Notes: a model not told the origin generated them from the letters alone. DNA of 64,000 nucleotides from Trabulsiella guamensis ATCC 49490 (GCF_000734965.1 NZ_JMTB01000085.1:62001-126000), one strand, 5' to 3'; shown: positions 44,529-54,005, counted from the stretch's first letter. Numbers and translations: made by a program.

Positions 44529-45829
44529 TGTTTTATCCTTTGACCAGGAGAGGTAGTAATGCCCGCCATCAATAGCGGCATCAGCAATAAACCCATGAGT
44601 ACTGCAGCGACCGAGAGCAAACTAAACATCCCCGACCAGCCGCTACGTTCAATGACCAGCGACAGAGGCCAACCCGCCAGCGCTGCCCCCAGGTAGGCGA
44701 ACAGGCCGAGAAAACCGGTGATTGAACCCGCTGCCGCTTTGTGCCCGCATTCGACAGCAGCAAGGCCAATCAACATTTGCGGACCAAAGACAAAGAAGCC
44801 CACCGTAAAGAAACAGACTGTCAATAACGGGTAATGATGAACCGGCGCCAGCCACAGCGCGGCGACAGAGACCATCAATCCCAGCGTGAACAGCAAAATC
44901 ATCGGCGCCCGCTGACCGCTGAACAGCAGATCCGATCCCCATCCGGCAAACAGCGCGCCGAACAAACCGCCAACTTCAAACAGCATCACTGTCGAGTTGG
45001 CGCTTATCAGATTGACGCCATGGCTTTCCGTCAGCCAGATATTGCCCCAGTCGTTGAGTGCAATACGGATCACATACACCAGTACATAAGAGACACCCAG
45101 CAACCAGATCATCGGGTTCTTCAGTATCGTGGCGCGTAACATCTGCCACGATCCCATAAGCGGACTTTGCTGCTCCTGCCTCAGCTCCAGCGGATCATTA
45201 CGCCAGGTGCCGACGGTCGGTAACCCCTCTTCCGCCGGTGTGCCGGTAAGTTGCAGCGTTAACCAGACGCCCAATGCCATGCTGATAATTCCCGGCGCCA
45301 GCATCGCCGCCTGCCAGCCCCACCAGTGGGCGGCAAAGGCGCTAATCAGTGGTATGAACGCACCACCGATGTTGATCGACATATTCCAGCATCCCCACCA
45401 GAAGCCGCGCTCATTGCGTGAGTACCAGTGGGTGAGCAACCGGGCGCACGGTGGCCATCCCCAGCCCTGAAAAAAACCGTTCAGCGTCCAGACTGTCAGC
45501 AGCAGAGTCAGTGACTCGCCAAAGGCGAACACCACGTTCAACAGGCCAGTGGCGAACAGACCCGCGCCCATAAACCAGCGCTGGCCGTGACTGTCATGCC
45601 ACAACCCGGCGGAAAATTTCGACAGGCCATAGGACAGATAAAACAGTGATCCCATCAAACCGATATCGCCTTTATCCAGTCCCAAATCCGTTTGCAGTGC
45701 CGGGAGCACGTAATTCACGCTTTTACGCGTCAGGTAAAACGCGGCATAACCGATGACCATGCACATCAGCAGGCGCGGGCGTAGCGCCCGGTAGCGTTGA
45801 TTAACTTCTGTGGCTGAGAGTGCGTACAT
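44525..45829 (-). CDS. UhpC-like MFS sugar-phosphate sensor
   Basis: A 434-residue twelve-helix MFS protein of the organophosphate:phosphate antiporter family (GlpT/UhpT/UhpC). The opening RPRLLMCMVIGYAAFYLTRKSVNYVLPAL contains the conserved Arg. E. coli UhpC is a transporter-like receptor that senses external glucose-6-phosphate and controls UhpB. Here it lies between the kinase gene and afuA, so a sensor role is more likely than bulk transport, though transport (PgtP-like) cannot be excluded. Confidence 0.85.
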   Translation of the reverse strand: MYALSATEVNQRYRALRPRLLMCMVIGYAAFYLTRKSVNYVLPALQTDLGLDKGDIGLMGSLFYLSYGLSKFSAGLWHDSHGQRWFMGAGLFATGLLNVVFAFGESLTLLLTVWTLNGFFQGWGWPPCARLLTHWYSRNERGFWWGCWNMSINIGGAFIPLISAFAAHWWGWQAAMLAPGIISMALGVWLTLQLTGTPAEEGLPTVGTWRNDPLELRQEQQSPLMGSWQMLRATILKNPMIWLLGVSYVLVYVIRIALNDWGNIWLTESHGVNLISANSTVMLFEVGGLFGALFAGWGSDLLFSGQRAPMILLFTLGLMVSVAALWLAPVHHYPLLTVCFFTVGFFVFGPQMLIGLAAVECGHKAAAGSITGFLGLFAYLGAALAGWPLSLVIERSGWSGMFSLLSVAAVLMGLLLMPLLMAGITTSPGQRIKQ

Positions 45830-45913
45830 AGCCGTCTCCGTTTTGCTGACTATAAGAAACTGAAACCGAAAGGAGATGAGAGAAAGTCCAGAGCAACTAA
45901 GACTTTTTCCTGG

Positions 45914-47455
45914 TTAGTAGCGGGTTTGCTGTAAATTTGTGGGCAGGTTAACAGTTACCCGCGTGCCGCTCTGCGATTCGAGCGTTAATTCACCGCCGAG
46001 GGCGCTGATCCGCTCGCGCATTCCCTGGATACCGAATCCGGTAATTTTGCCCGGGCTAATCCCCACTCCGTTGTCTTTCACTTCCAGATGCAAAAAATCT
46101 CCCTGCTGGCGCAGTACAATGGCAACTTCGCTGGCGTCGGCGTGTTTGCAGATGTTATTGAGCAATTCCTGTAAGAGTCGGTAGAGGGTAAAACGGACCG
46201 TTTCGCTTTCAGGTGTGATAGTCAGCAGGTAATCAAACTGGCAATGAATGCCGCGTTCGTCAAAGGCGAACTCTTTCAGCAAATGATGCAGCGCTTCTTT
46301 AAATGACAGCTCATCAAGGGCGGGTGGACGCAACTGGCGTAACAACTGACGGGTGGAGTGGTGAATGCGGCGGGCAAGATCGTTGATCTGGCCGGCGGCG
46401 GCCTGAACTTGCGCAGGATCGTGCGCTCGTTTGACTAACTGCGACTGGATTTGGATCGCGGTGATATTCTGACCGATTTCGTCATGCAGCTCACGCGCCA
46501 GGTTTTTACGCGAGTCCTCTTCGGTGTGGATCAGCTTTTCAGTCAACGCCCGCCGCGCTGCCAGTTCCGCCTCCAGCCGCCGTCGGTAGTGATGCAGGTT
46601 TTGCGCCAGATGCTGCTGACGACTGATAGCGATCCCCAGACCGATGCCGAGCAGTGCCTGGACGGCGAGGAAGATTTCCAGCTCAACCAGATTACTGAAT
46701 CCCCCGCCCACCTGACGGGCGATGGTGATCATCATGCTGCCCAGCAGACCAGACAGCACACCGCCCTGCCAGCCAAATTTCCACGCCATCACCACGTTAG
46801 GCAGGAACACCACAATTAGTAGCAGGCGTTCAATTTCCGGAGATAAGACCATCTGGGTGCCGATGCCAATAACAAAGAACAGACTGCACCAGATGATTAA
46901 CGATGTCCGCAACGGCGGATTGCTGGTATCCAGCCCCAGCAGATGATAGCGATGCTGCTGACGCAGGAATTCGAAAACCAGATAGACGAACGGGGTCAAT
47001 AGCACGCCACCGGTAAATGACGCCAGACCGAGCAACATCGCCGGGCTGTTCACCAACGGCGAAAGCAACGCCGTATTTAGTAACGACGTGGCGGTGATAA
47101 TCGCCAGTAATAGCGTCAGGCGCTGCCAGTAAAGCGGAAAACGGTGCCAGAAGTGTTGCGCCACGCTGGCCGGGATCAGGCTGATCAATGGCGCGGCCAG
47201 CAGGATATAACCACTCAACAGCTGTTCACTGTGCAACCAGAACAGCATAAGGACTGGCGGCAGAACCAGCGCAGGCCAGTAGCGGCGAGAAAGAAGGATC
47301 AACAACGCAAGATAGACACCGTGTGGGAGGAACAGCGCCGCCTGCTGGCCGTTACGGGTCAGATAAAAGCCGAGCGTCCATAACATCAGCCAGCCAGGCC
47401 CCCAGGCCAGCGCAATAAAGAGTGAGATCACCCAGTGGCGAAGGCTTCGCGACAT
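45914..47455 (-). CDS. UhpB-like sensor histidine kinase with MASE1 domain
   Basis: From ATG 47455 a 513-residue membrane kinase: MASE1-type eight-helix region (about 10-280), coiled linker, HisKA_3 dimerisation domain with phosphorylated His324 (ARELHDEIGQN) and an HATPase domain (ELLNNICKHA, DNGVGI). This is UhpB organisation and length (500). The start overlaps the stop of the response-regulator gene by one base (TAATG), so both are co-translated. A longer frame to 47518 lies inside the regulator gene and is rejected. Confidence 0.87.
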   Translation of the reverse strand: MSRSLRHWVISLFIALAWGPGWLMLWTLGFYLTRNGQQAALFLPHGVYLALLILLSRRYWPALVLPPVLMLFWLHSEQLLSGYILLAAPLISLIPASVAQHFWHRFPLYWQRLTLLLAIITATSLLNTALLSPLVNSPAMLLGLASFTGGVLLTPFVYLVFEFLRQQHRYHLLGLDTSNPPLRTSLIIWCSLFFVIGIGTQMVLSPEIERLLLIVVFLPNVVMAWKFGWQGGVLSGLLGSMMITIARQVGGGFSNLVELEIFLAVQALLGIGLGIAISRQQHLAQNLHHYRRRLEAELAARRALTEKLIHTEEDSRKNLARELHDEIGQNITAIQIQSQLVKRAHDPAQVQAAAGQINDLARRIHHSTRQLLRQLRPPALDELSFKEALHHLLKEFAFDERGIHCQFDYLLTITPESETVRFTLYRLLQELLNNICKHADASEVAIVLRQQGDFLHLEVKDNGVGISPGKITGFGIQGMRERISALGGELTLESQSGTRVTVNLPTNLQQTRY

Positions 47456-48090
47456 TAATGCCCCGCCAGCAACTGGTGATTGAGGGCAAAATGCACCAGA
47501 TCGATAGTGCTGTGGCATTGCAGCTTACCCAGAACATTGGCGCGATGCACATGCACTGTTTTGTGGCTGAGATCGAGCTTAAAGGCGATCTCTTTTACGC
47601 TGTCCCCTTTGACCAGTAATTCAAACACTTCACGTTCGCGTGGGGTGAGGACTTCCAGAACCTGTGCGGGCTGTTCCCCACCGCGCAATGCCCGCAGGGC
47701 GTCAGCACACAGATAATGGCCGCCCATGCCGACAGAGCGTACCGCCTGTACTAACTCTTCCGGTCCGCAACGTTTGGTCAGATAACCGCTGGCACCGGCA
47801 TCCAGCGCGCTCTGGACAAAGGTTGGCGTGTCGTAAATGCTGAGAATAATGGCGCGAAACTGGGGTTTTTGTGCGCGCAGACGTTTCAACAGGCTCAGGC
47901 CATTTTCGTCCGGCATTGCGATGTCCAGCACCGCAACGTTAACATCACTGCGCAGCAAAGCAGGCCAGGCCTCCGCCGCGCTGCTGTACTGGCCTGCGAC
48001 GTCGATATCATCTTCGAGGCTAAGCAATTGCGCAAAGCCGGAACGTACCACTACATGGTCATCGACCAGCACCACACGAATCATGTTCAT
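47455..48090 (-). CDS. UhpA-like response regulator (NarL/FixJ family)
   Basis: A 211-residue regulator: receiver domain 1-120 with acidic pair Asp10/Asp11, phospho-acceptor Asp56 (AVLDIAMPD) and Lys106, and a LuxR-type DNA-binding domain (LTPREREVFELLVKGDSVKEI..KTVHVHRANV, about 148-206). It is the first gene of a six-gene leftward series: response regulator, kinase, UhpC-like sensor, afuA, afuB, afuC. It most likely activates the afu genes when external sugar phosphate is sensed. Confidence 0.88.
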   Translation of the reverse strand: MNMIRVVLVDDHVVVRSGFAQLLSLEDDIDVAGQYSSAAEAWPALLRSDVNVAVLDIAMPDENGLSLLKRLRAQKPQFRAIILSIYDTPTFVQSALDAGASGYLTKRCGPEELVQAVRSVGMGGHYLCADALRALRGGEQPAQVLEVLTPREREVFELLVKGDSVKEIAFKLDLSHKTVHVHRANVLGKLQCHSTIDLVHFALNHQLLAGH

Positions 48091-48210
48091 CTTCTCTGAC
48101 GGATTAATGCTTCTATGATGCCTGCCATCGCTGCGCTGGCAACCGGTCAGTCGTATTTATGGAATGAATGTAACAAAACGGTAATAGCGGAAAAATGATG
48201 AGGTTTTTGC

Positions 48211-48250
48211 AGAAAAAAGTCGCTGCAACCTTCGTCACAGCGACTTTCCC
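48211..48250 (-). terminator. Intrinsic terminator after the halogenase-family gene
   Basis: AAAGTCGCTG pairs with CAGCGACTTT around a 12-nt loop, followed on the leftward strand by TTTTTTCTG. It starts about 5 bp after the gene's stop codon. Confidence 0.85.
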
Positions 48251-48252
48251 TT

Positions 48253-49740
48253 TTACTGGTTCAGTGAATTAAGGAAATCCACTACCGCTTGTTTCTTCTC
48301 TGGTGCGATAGCCATCAGATCGTTAACCACTGCACCTGGCGGGATCAGACCCAGACCTGCAGCGACGAACATCCAGTTCACCACGTGGAACATGCCGCGG
48401 CGACCGTAGAGCATGTAGCTTTCAATGTCGAGCAAACGTGGCGCACGAACCTGCATACACTCTTTAAAGGCGCGATAGTTTTCGGTGAGCGGCGTTTTAG
48501 CGACGTCCTGCCAGAATGCGGTATCGCGACGCGGGCAGTCATAGTGCATGCGCAGGAAATCCAGGATCTCCATCCATGACGCAAAGTTAGACTCGTTAAA
48601 CTCGCGAATCGCGTTATCAGACACCACACCCTGACTGGTGACCAGCACGCGAGTGAAATTACGCACCACTTCAATCATCTGGCCGATCGACGTCGCTTCC
48701 AGTGGCTCAACGAAACCGGATGCCAGACCGACGGTCAGGACGTTACCCACCCAGACCTGACGGTAGCAGCCCGGCTCGAACTTGATCACGTTCTGCTGCG
48801 GCGTTACCTCATAGCCCAGATAGTCTTTAATCTCCTGCAACGCATCGTCGTCAGAAATGTGTTTGCTACTATAAACGTAGCCCGCCCCTACCCTGTCGAT
48901 CAGCGGGATCTGCCACATCCAGCCAGATTTCATCGCGATGGCGCGGCTCACCAGATACGGATTCTTCAGCGGATGCGGCATATAGAACGGTAACGCGCGA
49001 TCCAAAAGCAGATGTTCTTTAAACGAGAACCACTCGCTGGGCACCGCTTTACCGATGACTTTGCGTGCCAGGCCGGTCGCATCCACCAGGAAATCCAGCT
49101 CGATCTTCTCTTGTTCCTGAGTGATTAATGCTGTGACATGGCCTTTCTCATTCGTCTCGACATGATCAACAATCACATCCTGATGAATGATGTTGCGCGA
49201 CAACGCCACCTTTTTGAGGTATTTGGCGATTTTGTAACTGTCAAAATGGAAGGAGTTAATAATATCTACAGCCTGGTTATTCAGCGCGTTTCTTGCTTCT
49301 TCCTGACTGGCATTATTAACAATCAGATCGAATCCTTTCAGATACGAGGTCAGCGGAATACCTTTATTAATCATTGCAGAGAATAACGGATAATGTCCCA
49401 TTTCTTCCCATTTTGACGCCGACCCACTGGCTGAGGCGAAAGGATGGTAATATTTATCGTCTCTTTCACCGGTACGCCAGCCTTCGTAGCAGAAACCCCA
49501 TTTGAAGGTCGCGTTGGTTTCTCGTACAAACTCATTGAAATCAATATCTACGGAATGCAATGCCGCCTGGAAATTCAGCAGGCCACCTTCCCCGACGCCA
49601 ACAATCCCTATTTCTGTGGACTCCACGACCCGGATTTCCACGTTAGCGCTGAATAACTTACGCAATGATAGCGCGGTATACCAACCTGCCGTCCCGCCGC
49701 CAAGAACAACCACACGCTTGATACCCTTTAAACTCAGCAT
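48253..49740 (-). CDS. Flavin-dependent tryptophan-halogenase-family protein
   Basis: A 495-residue FAD protein. The nucleotide-binding motif is VVVLGGGTAGW near residue 10. The catalytic lysine of flavin halogenases is present as Lys80 (NATFKWGF; Lys79 in PrnA/RebH), and the WxWxIP motif that blocks monooxygenase chemistry is intact (WMWQIP, 274-279). EPLEATSI is the flavin/Glu segment. These suggest a real halogenase acting on an indole or related ring rather than a degenerate copy. GGAGG precedes the start and an intrinsic terminator follows. There is no flavin reductase or biosynthetic gene nearby, so the substrate is unknown. Confidence 0.88.
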   Translation of the reverse strand: MLSLKGIKRVVVLGGGTAGWYTALSLRKLFSANVEIRVVESTEIGIVGVGEGGLLNFQAALHSVDIDFNEFVRETNATFKWGFCYEGWRTGERDDKYYHPFASASGSASKWEEMGHYPLFSAMINKGIPLTSYLKGFDLIVNNASQEEARNALNNQAVDIINSFHFDSYKIAKYLKKVALSRNIIHQDVIVDHVETNEKGHVTALITQEQEKIELDFLVDATGLARKVIGKAVPSEWFSFKEHLLLDRALPFYMPHPLKNPYLVSRAIAMKSGWMWQIPLIDRVGAGYVYSSKHISDDDALQEIKDYLGYEVTPQQNVIKFEPGCYRQVWVGNVLTVGLASGFVEPLEATSIGQMIEVVRNFTRVLVTSQGVVSDNAIREFNESNFASWMEILDFLRMHYDCPRRDTAFWQDVAKTPLTENYRAFKECMQVRAPRLLDIESYMLYGRRGMFHVVNWMFVAAGLGLIPPGAVVNDLMAIAPEKKQAVVDFLNSLNQ

Positions 49741-50108
49741 AACTCCTCCATGACTAAAACAGTCGAATCAACTTATATCTCATTCTATTTCTGAGTATAT
49801 GATATTTCGCTCAGAGTGACGTCGACTATAACTTATCACCTGGAGAAATGTTAAAATGTGAGCAGCGGTATTAAGACAATTCAGCGCGAATAAGCCTAAG
49901 TAATTACCCTGCCGCAGGGCACTGTATCATTTTGATTTATTTGGGTTTTGTTTTTATTTTGAAAGTGTAAAATTAACTTACTTAGAAGAAAAAAGGAAAA
50001 GACCAAAATAATTAAGGAAAAATAAGTAAATGCTAAGTAAAAGCAACCCATCTCAATATCTCCGCGCATCAGCATCATGGCGAAAATATTGAGTGGGTTT
50101 ACTGATTA
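49741..50108. other. AT-rich intergenic region before the halogenase-family gene
   Basis: About 370 bp with the leftward promoter of the halogenase-family gene at its left side. A 60-codon hydrophobic open frame (49896-50078, leftward) has no ribosome site and is not accepted as a gene. No terminator for the porin gene could be seen. Confidence 0.45.
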
Positions 50109-51227
50109 TCAGAACACGTACTTCATGCTGACTGCCGCTACGTTGCCTGTCATGATATTGGCGTTTTTGGTGAAAGTACTGTCATCCAGCATATTGATTT
50201 TATAGTCCAGATACGCCTGCATATTTTTGTTGAAGTTATAGGTAAAACCTAAGTCAATAAACTTAACCAGATCCTGACTATCATAAGTATTGCCCTGGCG
50301 ATCGGTACCTAAGTCTTTACCACGTGTCTGGTTATAGGCGATGAATGGTACCAGGCCAAATTCAAACGCGTAGCCAGCATACAGTTCAACCGCCTCGGAG
50401 GTGTTAGCAAACCCGTAGGCGGTAGCACCCGGAGAGCCGAATTTTGCTGCGTTGTACGCCTGGGTATACATCGCCGCCAGGTAAAGTTTACTGTTGTCGT
50501 ATTTAATCGCTGCGGTATAGCCTTCCGCATTACTGCCATCGCCCATGATGCCCGGGGCTGCATTTTGTTCATCAGTACGATTAGAATTAAAGAAAGCGCC
50601 GGCGATGCTGATACCCGCGTCAAATTCATAGTTTAAAGAGGCGCCAAAACCATCACCGTTCTGGGTTAATACATTACGGGTTCCCGCTTCCGCCGCGCCG
50701 CTGTCGTTTTTGCCCTGATACTGTAAAGCGAATTTCAGGCCATCAACCAGACCGAAGAAATCGGTGTTACGGTAAGTGGCAATGCCATTACCGCGCTTGA
50801 ACATAAACTGATCTGAGCCGTAGGTTGAGGCATCGAATTCCGGCTGCATATCAGTATATGCGGCAGCGTCGTACAAAATGCCCGTATTACGGCCATAATC
50901 AATGGAGTTATATTGCGCAAAGCGCAGTCCGGCAAATGCGTAACGGGTAAAGGCGGTGTTGGTATTCTCAGCCTGGTTACCCTGCACCTGATATTCCCAG
51001 CGACCAAAACCAACCAGCTCATCAGAAACTTGCGTCTGACCTTTAAAGCCAAAGCGCATAAAAGTTTTGTCGCCGTTAGAGCCTTTATCGTCAGAAAAAT
51101 AGTGCAGCCCATTGATAAAACCGTATAAATCTAATTTATTACCATCTTTATTATAAATTTCCGCCGCATGAGAGGTTGCAGAGAATAAAATCACAGGAAT
51201 TAAAAGTGTAAGAGCACGGGTTTTCAT
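50109..51227 (-). CDS. OmpC/PhoE-type trimeric outer-membrane porin
   Basis: A 372-residue general porin with a signal peptide ending SHA and mature start AEIYNKDGNKLDLYGFINGLHYFS. The constriction-loop region PEFDASTYGSDQFMFKRGNG and terminal VAAVSMKYVF (C-terminal Phe) are classic. It resembles the OmpC/OmpF/PhoE/NmpC group rather than substrate-specific families. It lies 170 bp downstream of the AscF-like PTS gene on the same strand and could be co-transcribed to admit the PTS sugar; an AAGGT-N4-ACCTT dyad at 51324-51337 in that gap might instead reflect its own regulation. Confidence 0.88.
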   Translation of the reverse strand: MKTRALTLLIPVILFSATSHAAEIYNKDGNKLDLYGFINGLHYFSDDKGSNGDKTFMRFGFKGQTQVSDELVGFGRWEYQVQGNQAENTNTAFTRYAFAGLRFAQYNSIDYGRNTGILYDAAAYTDMQPEFDASTYGSDQFMFKRGNGIATYRNTDFFGLVDGLKFALQYQGKNDSGAAEAGTRNVLTQNGDGFGASLNYEFDAGISIAGAFFNSNRTDEQNAAPGIMGDGSNAEGYTAAIKYDNSKLYLAAMYTQAYNAAKFGSPGATAYGFANTSEAVELYAGYAFEFGLVPFIAYNQTRGKDLGTDRQGNTYDSQDLVKFIDLGFTYNFNKNMQAYLDYKINMLDDSTFTKNANIMTGNVAAVSMKYVF

Positions 51228-51397
51228 TTAAATATCCTTTAGCAAAATTCATATTAATGATTATTAAAGACGCTCACTGCCATACCTATTTCAGCGATAT
51301 AAGACATGCGGAATGACAGGCACAAGGTAATGACCTTACGCGCAGGCATTTCTTCTTATATCAACCGAAATATTTATTACTACAACGACCTGTTACA

Positions 51398-52846
51398 TTA
51401 CGAGGCGCTCTGTTGAGTTTGTACCGTCTGGACTGGCTCTGCTGTTTGACGTTGTTCTTCTTCAACGGGAATATCTTCAAATCCCAGCATCAGCGTCAAT
51501 ATAAAAGAGAGCACGACGGAAAGCGCCATCACACCCCCGACCCACACAATGGACATCGGATTAGCCGGGTCGAAGAACTGCACGCTGGTGAAAAGCCCCG
51601 GTGCCGCCATCGAATGGCTGGCAAGCCCGGCGATGCCAGCGACCGCGCCACAAATAAAGCCACTGATAAGACTGGCGATAAGCGGACGCTTCAGACGTAA
51701 CGCCACACCATACAACGCAGGCTCGGATATCCCCGCCATGATGGCCGATGCGGCGGCAGCCAGCGCTGTCTGGCGCAGCTCCGGATTTTTCGTGCGCCAT
51801 GCCACCGCCAGCGATGAGCCGCCAAGCGACAGGTTTGCGCCGATTTCAGAAGGCATGACCATCCCTTCTTTACCGGTTTCAGCAATGGTCTGAATAATGG
51901 TTGGCGTAAAGACCCGGTGCATCCCGGTCATTACCAGTAACGGCCAGATTGCGCCCATAATGGCGACGGCCAGCCAGCCCAGATAGTTGTGGATGGTATA
52001 CACCAGCGCGGAAACAGAGCTACCTATCCAGATGCCAATTGGCCCAATTAACAGGATCGCCAGTGGCGCGGCAATCAGCACAATCAGCATCGGCTTAAGG
52101 AAGTTTTTCGTCACAGCAGGGGTAATATTGTCTACCCATCGCTCGATATAGGACAAACACCATGTCATCACCAGGGCCGGAATTACGGTGTAGGTATATT
52201 TCACTGCCGTCAGTGGAATAAATGTGAATGCCATGTGCTCGCCCTGCGCGGCTTTCGCCATCAGGTCGATAAACGCGGGATGCACCAGTACACCCGCAAT
52301 GGCGATCGCCAGCGACATATTGGTTTTAAATTTCAGTGCAGCGGAAGCCGCTACCATGAGTGGCAGGAAGAAAAACGCACCATCGCCAATCACGGTCAGG
52401 ATAATTAATGTCGGCGCGTTTTTCGGTAATACGCCGCTCATTTCCAGCACCATGGCTAACAGCTTAACCATTGAGCCGCCGATAATAGCCGGAATCAGCG
52501 GTGACATAGTGCCAATAAGCGCATCGAGAATACCGGCACCAATGCGTCTGAAGGTTATTTTTCTTTTCCCGGTCTCCTGTGTAACGCCTGCTATTTCCGG
52601 TAACAGCTTCACGACTTCGGCATAAGCCTGTGAAACCGTATTGCCAATAATCACCTGACACTGATTCTCATTTTTCACCACGCCCATGACGCCGCTGATG
52701 TTTTTCAGTGCGGCAGTATCCACCCCGCTTTCATCGCGAACTACAAAACGTAAACGCGTCATACAATGTGTCACCGCCGCAATGTTGTCGCGGCCTCCGA
52801 GGGCACCGAGGATCTTTTGTGCTGCTTCGGCGTAATTTTTTGCCAT
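51398..52846 (-). CDS. PTS beta-glucoside EIIBC permease, AscF-like
   Basis: A 482-residue glucoside-family PTS permease: EIIB domain 1-90 with phosphorylated Cys28 (VTHCMTRLRF) and EIIC membrane domain about 105-455 (RIGAGILDALIGTMSPLIPAIIGGSMVKLLAM). No EIIA domain is fused, so EIIA-Glc must supply phosphate. It looks very close to E. coli AscF, the arbutin/salicin/cellobiose permease. The partner 6-phospho-beta-glucosidase (ascB) and repressor (ascG) are absent here; instead an OmpC-type porin gene follows. Sites resembling AscG operators lie upstream. Confidence 0.87.
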   Translation of the reverse strand: MAKNYAEAAQKILGALGGRDNIAAVTHCMTRLRFVVRDESGVDTAALKNISGVMGVVKNENQCQVIIGNTVSQAYAEVVKLLPEIAGVTQETGKRKITFRRIGAGILDALIGTMSPLIPAIIGGSMVKLLAMVLEMSGVLPKNAPTLIILTVIGDGAFFFLPLMVAASAALKFKTNMSLAIAIAGVLVHPAFIDLMAKAAQGEHMAFTFIPLTAVKYTYTVIPALVMTWCLSYIERWVDNITPAVTKNFLKPMLIVLIAAPLAILLIGPIGIWIGSSVSALVYTIHNYLGWLAVAIMGAIWPLLVMTGMHRVFTPTIIQTIAETGKEGMVMPSEIGANLSLGGSSLAVAWRTKNPELRQTALAAAASAIMAGISEPALYGVALRLKRPLIASLISGFICGAVAGIAGLASHSMAAPGLFTSVQFFDPANPMSIVWVGGVMALSVVLSFILTLMLGFEDIPVEEEQRQTAEPVQTVQTQQSAS

Positions 52847-53224
52847 TCGTTATTGCTCTCTGGATATGTCGTGCGATTTTTTATGCTATTGATTAATATG
52901 CCTTTTTACAGGCAATAGCAGGCCACAACGCACGTTCATGTCGTCGCTAAAAACTGATCCCGCTCCAGTTGTGACAAAAATAATGTCGCTATCATGCATA
53001 AGAAATCATGATAGGTAACCGGTTCCACATGAAACTCTCAGTAATTAACAAGAAGGTCAATAAAATTATTTTTTAGTGAAAAAATTTGTGATCGACATAA
53101 CTTTAAACCGGTCAGTTTTACTTAAAGCGAGGCATATCCAGAGGGGACGGCATGCCAACGGAAGTCAGCATGCCGGACGATAAAGGAGGTGGGGTTGAGT
53201 TGTTACGCTCTTCTGGCGTGTGGG
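52847..53224 (-). promoter_or_regulatory. Promoter region of the AscF-like gene with AscG-like operator candidates
   Basis: About 380 bp without a gene. GGTAACCGGTTCCA (53014-53027) matches 11 of 14 bases of the AscG operator TGAAACCGGTTTCA as I remember it, and a weaker AAACCGGT copy is at 53105-53112. These would be bound by an AscG/GalR-type repressor encoded elsewhere. A GGCATGC/GCATGCC repeat at 53149-53174 lies near the end of the SGNH gene. Confidence 0.45.
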
Positions 53225-53995
53225 TTATTTTTGAAATTCATTCACCGTTTCCCATGCAACCTGCTGTAAGGCTTTTGCCGTTGCCGGGGTCATATCGGTG
53301 TCGATGGGTAGTGCACCTCCTACCGGGGACTGGTTATACAACGTTGCAAAGAAGACGCAGGCGGCTAAATAGGTGCCTGCCATCGACGGGTGCATGCCGT
53401 CATGGAAGTACAAATTAATTTCCGGGTGCGCCTTGCGGGCCTTTTCAAAAGCCAGTCCGACTGGCGCAACGTAGCCCCCAGTTTTTTGCGCAACGGACAG
53501 ATAAGCGTCGGCAAGTTTCTGGGTTTCTTCCGGTTTATCGCGCTTTGCCCAGGTCATAAAGTAGACGACTTTAGAACCTGCCTTGTGCGCTATTTCCGCC
53601 ATTTTGGTTGCCGATTCGACGAAGTTCTGTCGTGAACTCTCTTTCCTGGTGATTGGCTCAGTAGAGTTACCTTGCAGAACCACCACATCCCATTTCTGCA
53701 GGCTGTTCTGATACTCAATGTTAGGAATATGCCAGCCTAAGCGACCACTGGAAATGGTGATCCCACGATACTGATAACCTTTGGCCTGATCCGGGAGTAA
53801 AGATTTTGTCAGATCCCGCAGGCGGGTATTAATATTGTTGTTATAAAATGTGTATGAATTACCGTACAGGGCGATAATTTTATTATCCCCATCCATTCTG
53901 GCGTGTGGCGAAGGCGCAATTAATGTATCCGCAAAACTGCTTACGCTGCCAAAAGTCAGCATTGCCGCTGTGGCGAGCAGAGCGAGCCTTTTCAT
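53225..53995 (-). CDS. Secreted SGNH-type hydrolase (DUF4886-like)
   Basis: From ATG 53995 (GAGG upstream) a 256-residue precursor with a 22-residue signal peptide ending SFA, so periplasmic or exported. The SGNH blocks are IIALYGNSYTFYNNN (block I, GNS in place of GDS), a middle QGNST, and DGMHPSMAGTYLAA with the Asp-x-x-His pair of block V. It would hydrolyse an ester, for example an acyl group on a sugar or small acid. It lies 10 bp after the porin gene on the same strand, so pore and hydrolase are one transcript. The substrate is unknown. Confidence 0.8.
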   Translation of the reverse strand: MKRLALLATAAMLTFGSVSSFADTLIAPSPHARMDGDNKIIALYGNSYTFYNNNINTRLRDLTKSLLPDQAKGYQYRGITISSGRLGWHIPNIEYQNSLQKWDVVVLQGNSTEPITRKESSRQNFVESATKMAEIAHKAGSKVVYFMTWAKRDKPEETQKLADAYLSVAQKTGGYVAPVGLAFEKARKAHPEINLYFHDGMHPSMAGTYLAACVFFATLYNQSPVGGALPIDTDMTPATAKALQQVAWETVNEFQK

Positions 53996-54005
53996 AGGTA
54001 GCCTC

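Noticed and set aside
49896-50078. 60-codon leftward hydrophobic frame between porin and halogenase-family genes
   Set aside because: One membrane-like segment is present, but there is no ribosome site and the AT-rich DNA easily gives such frames. Not enough support.
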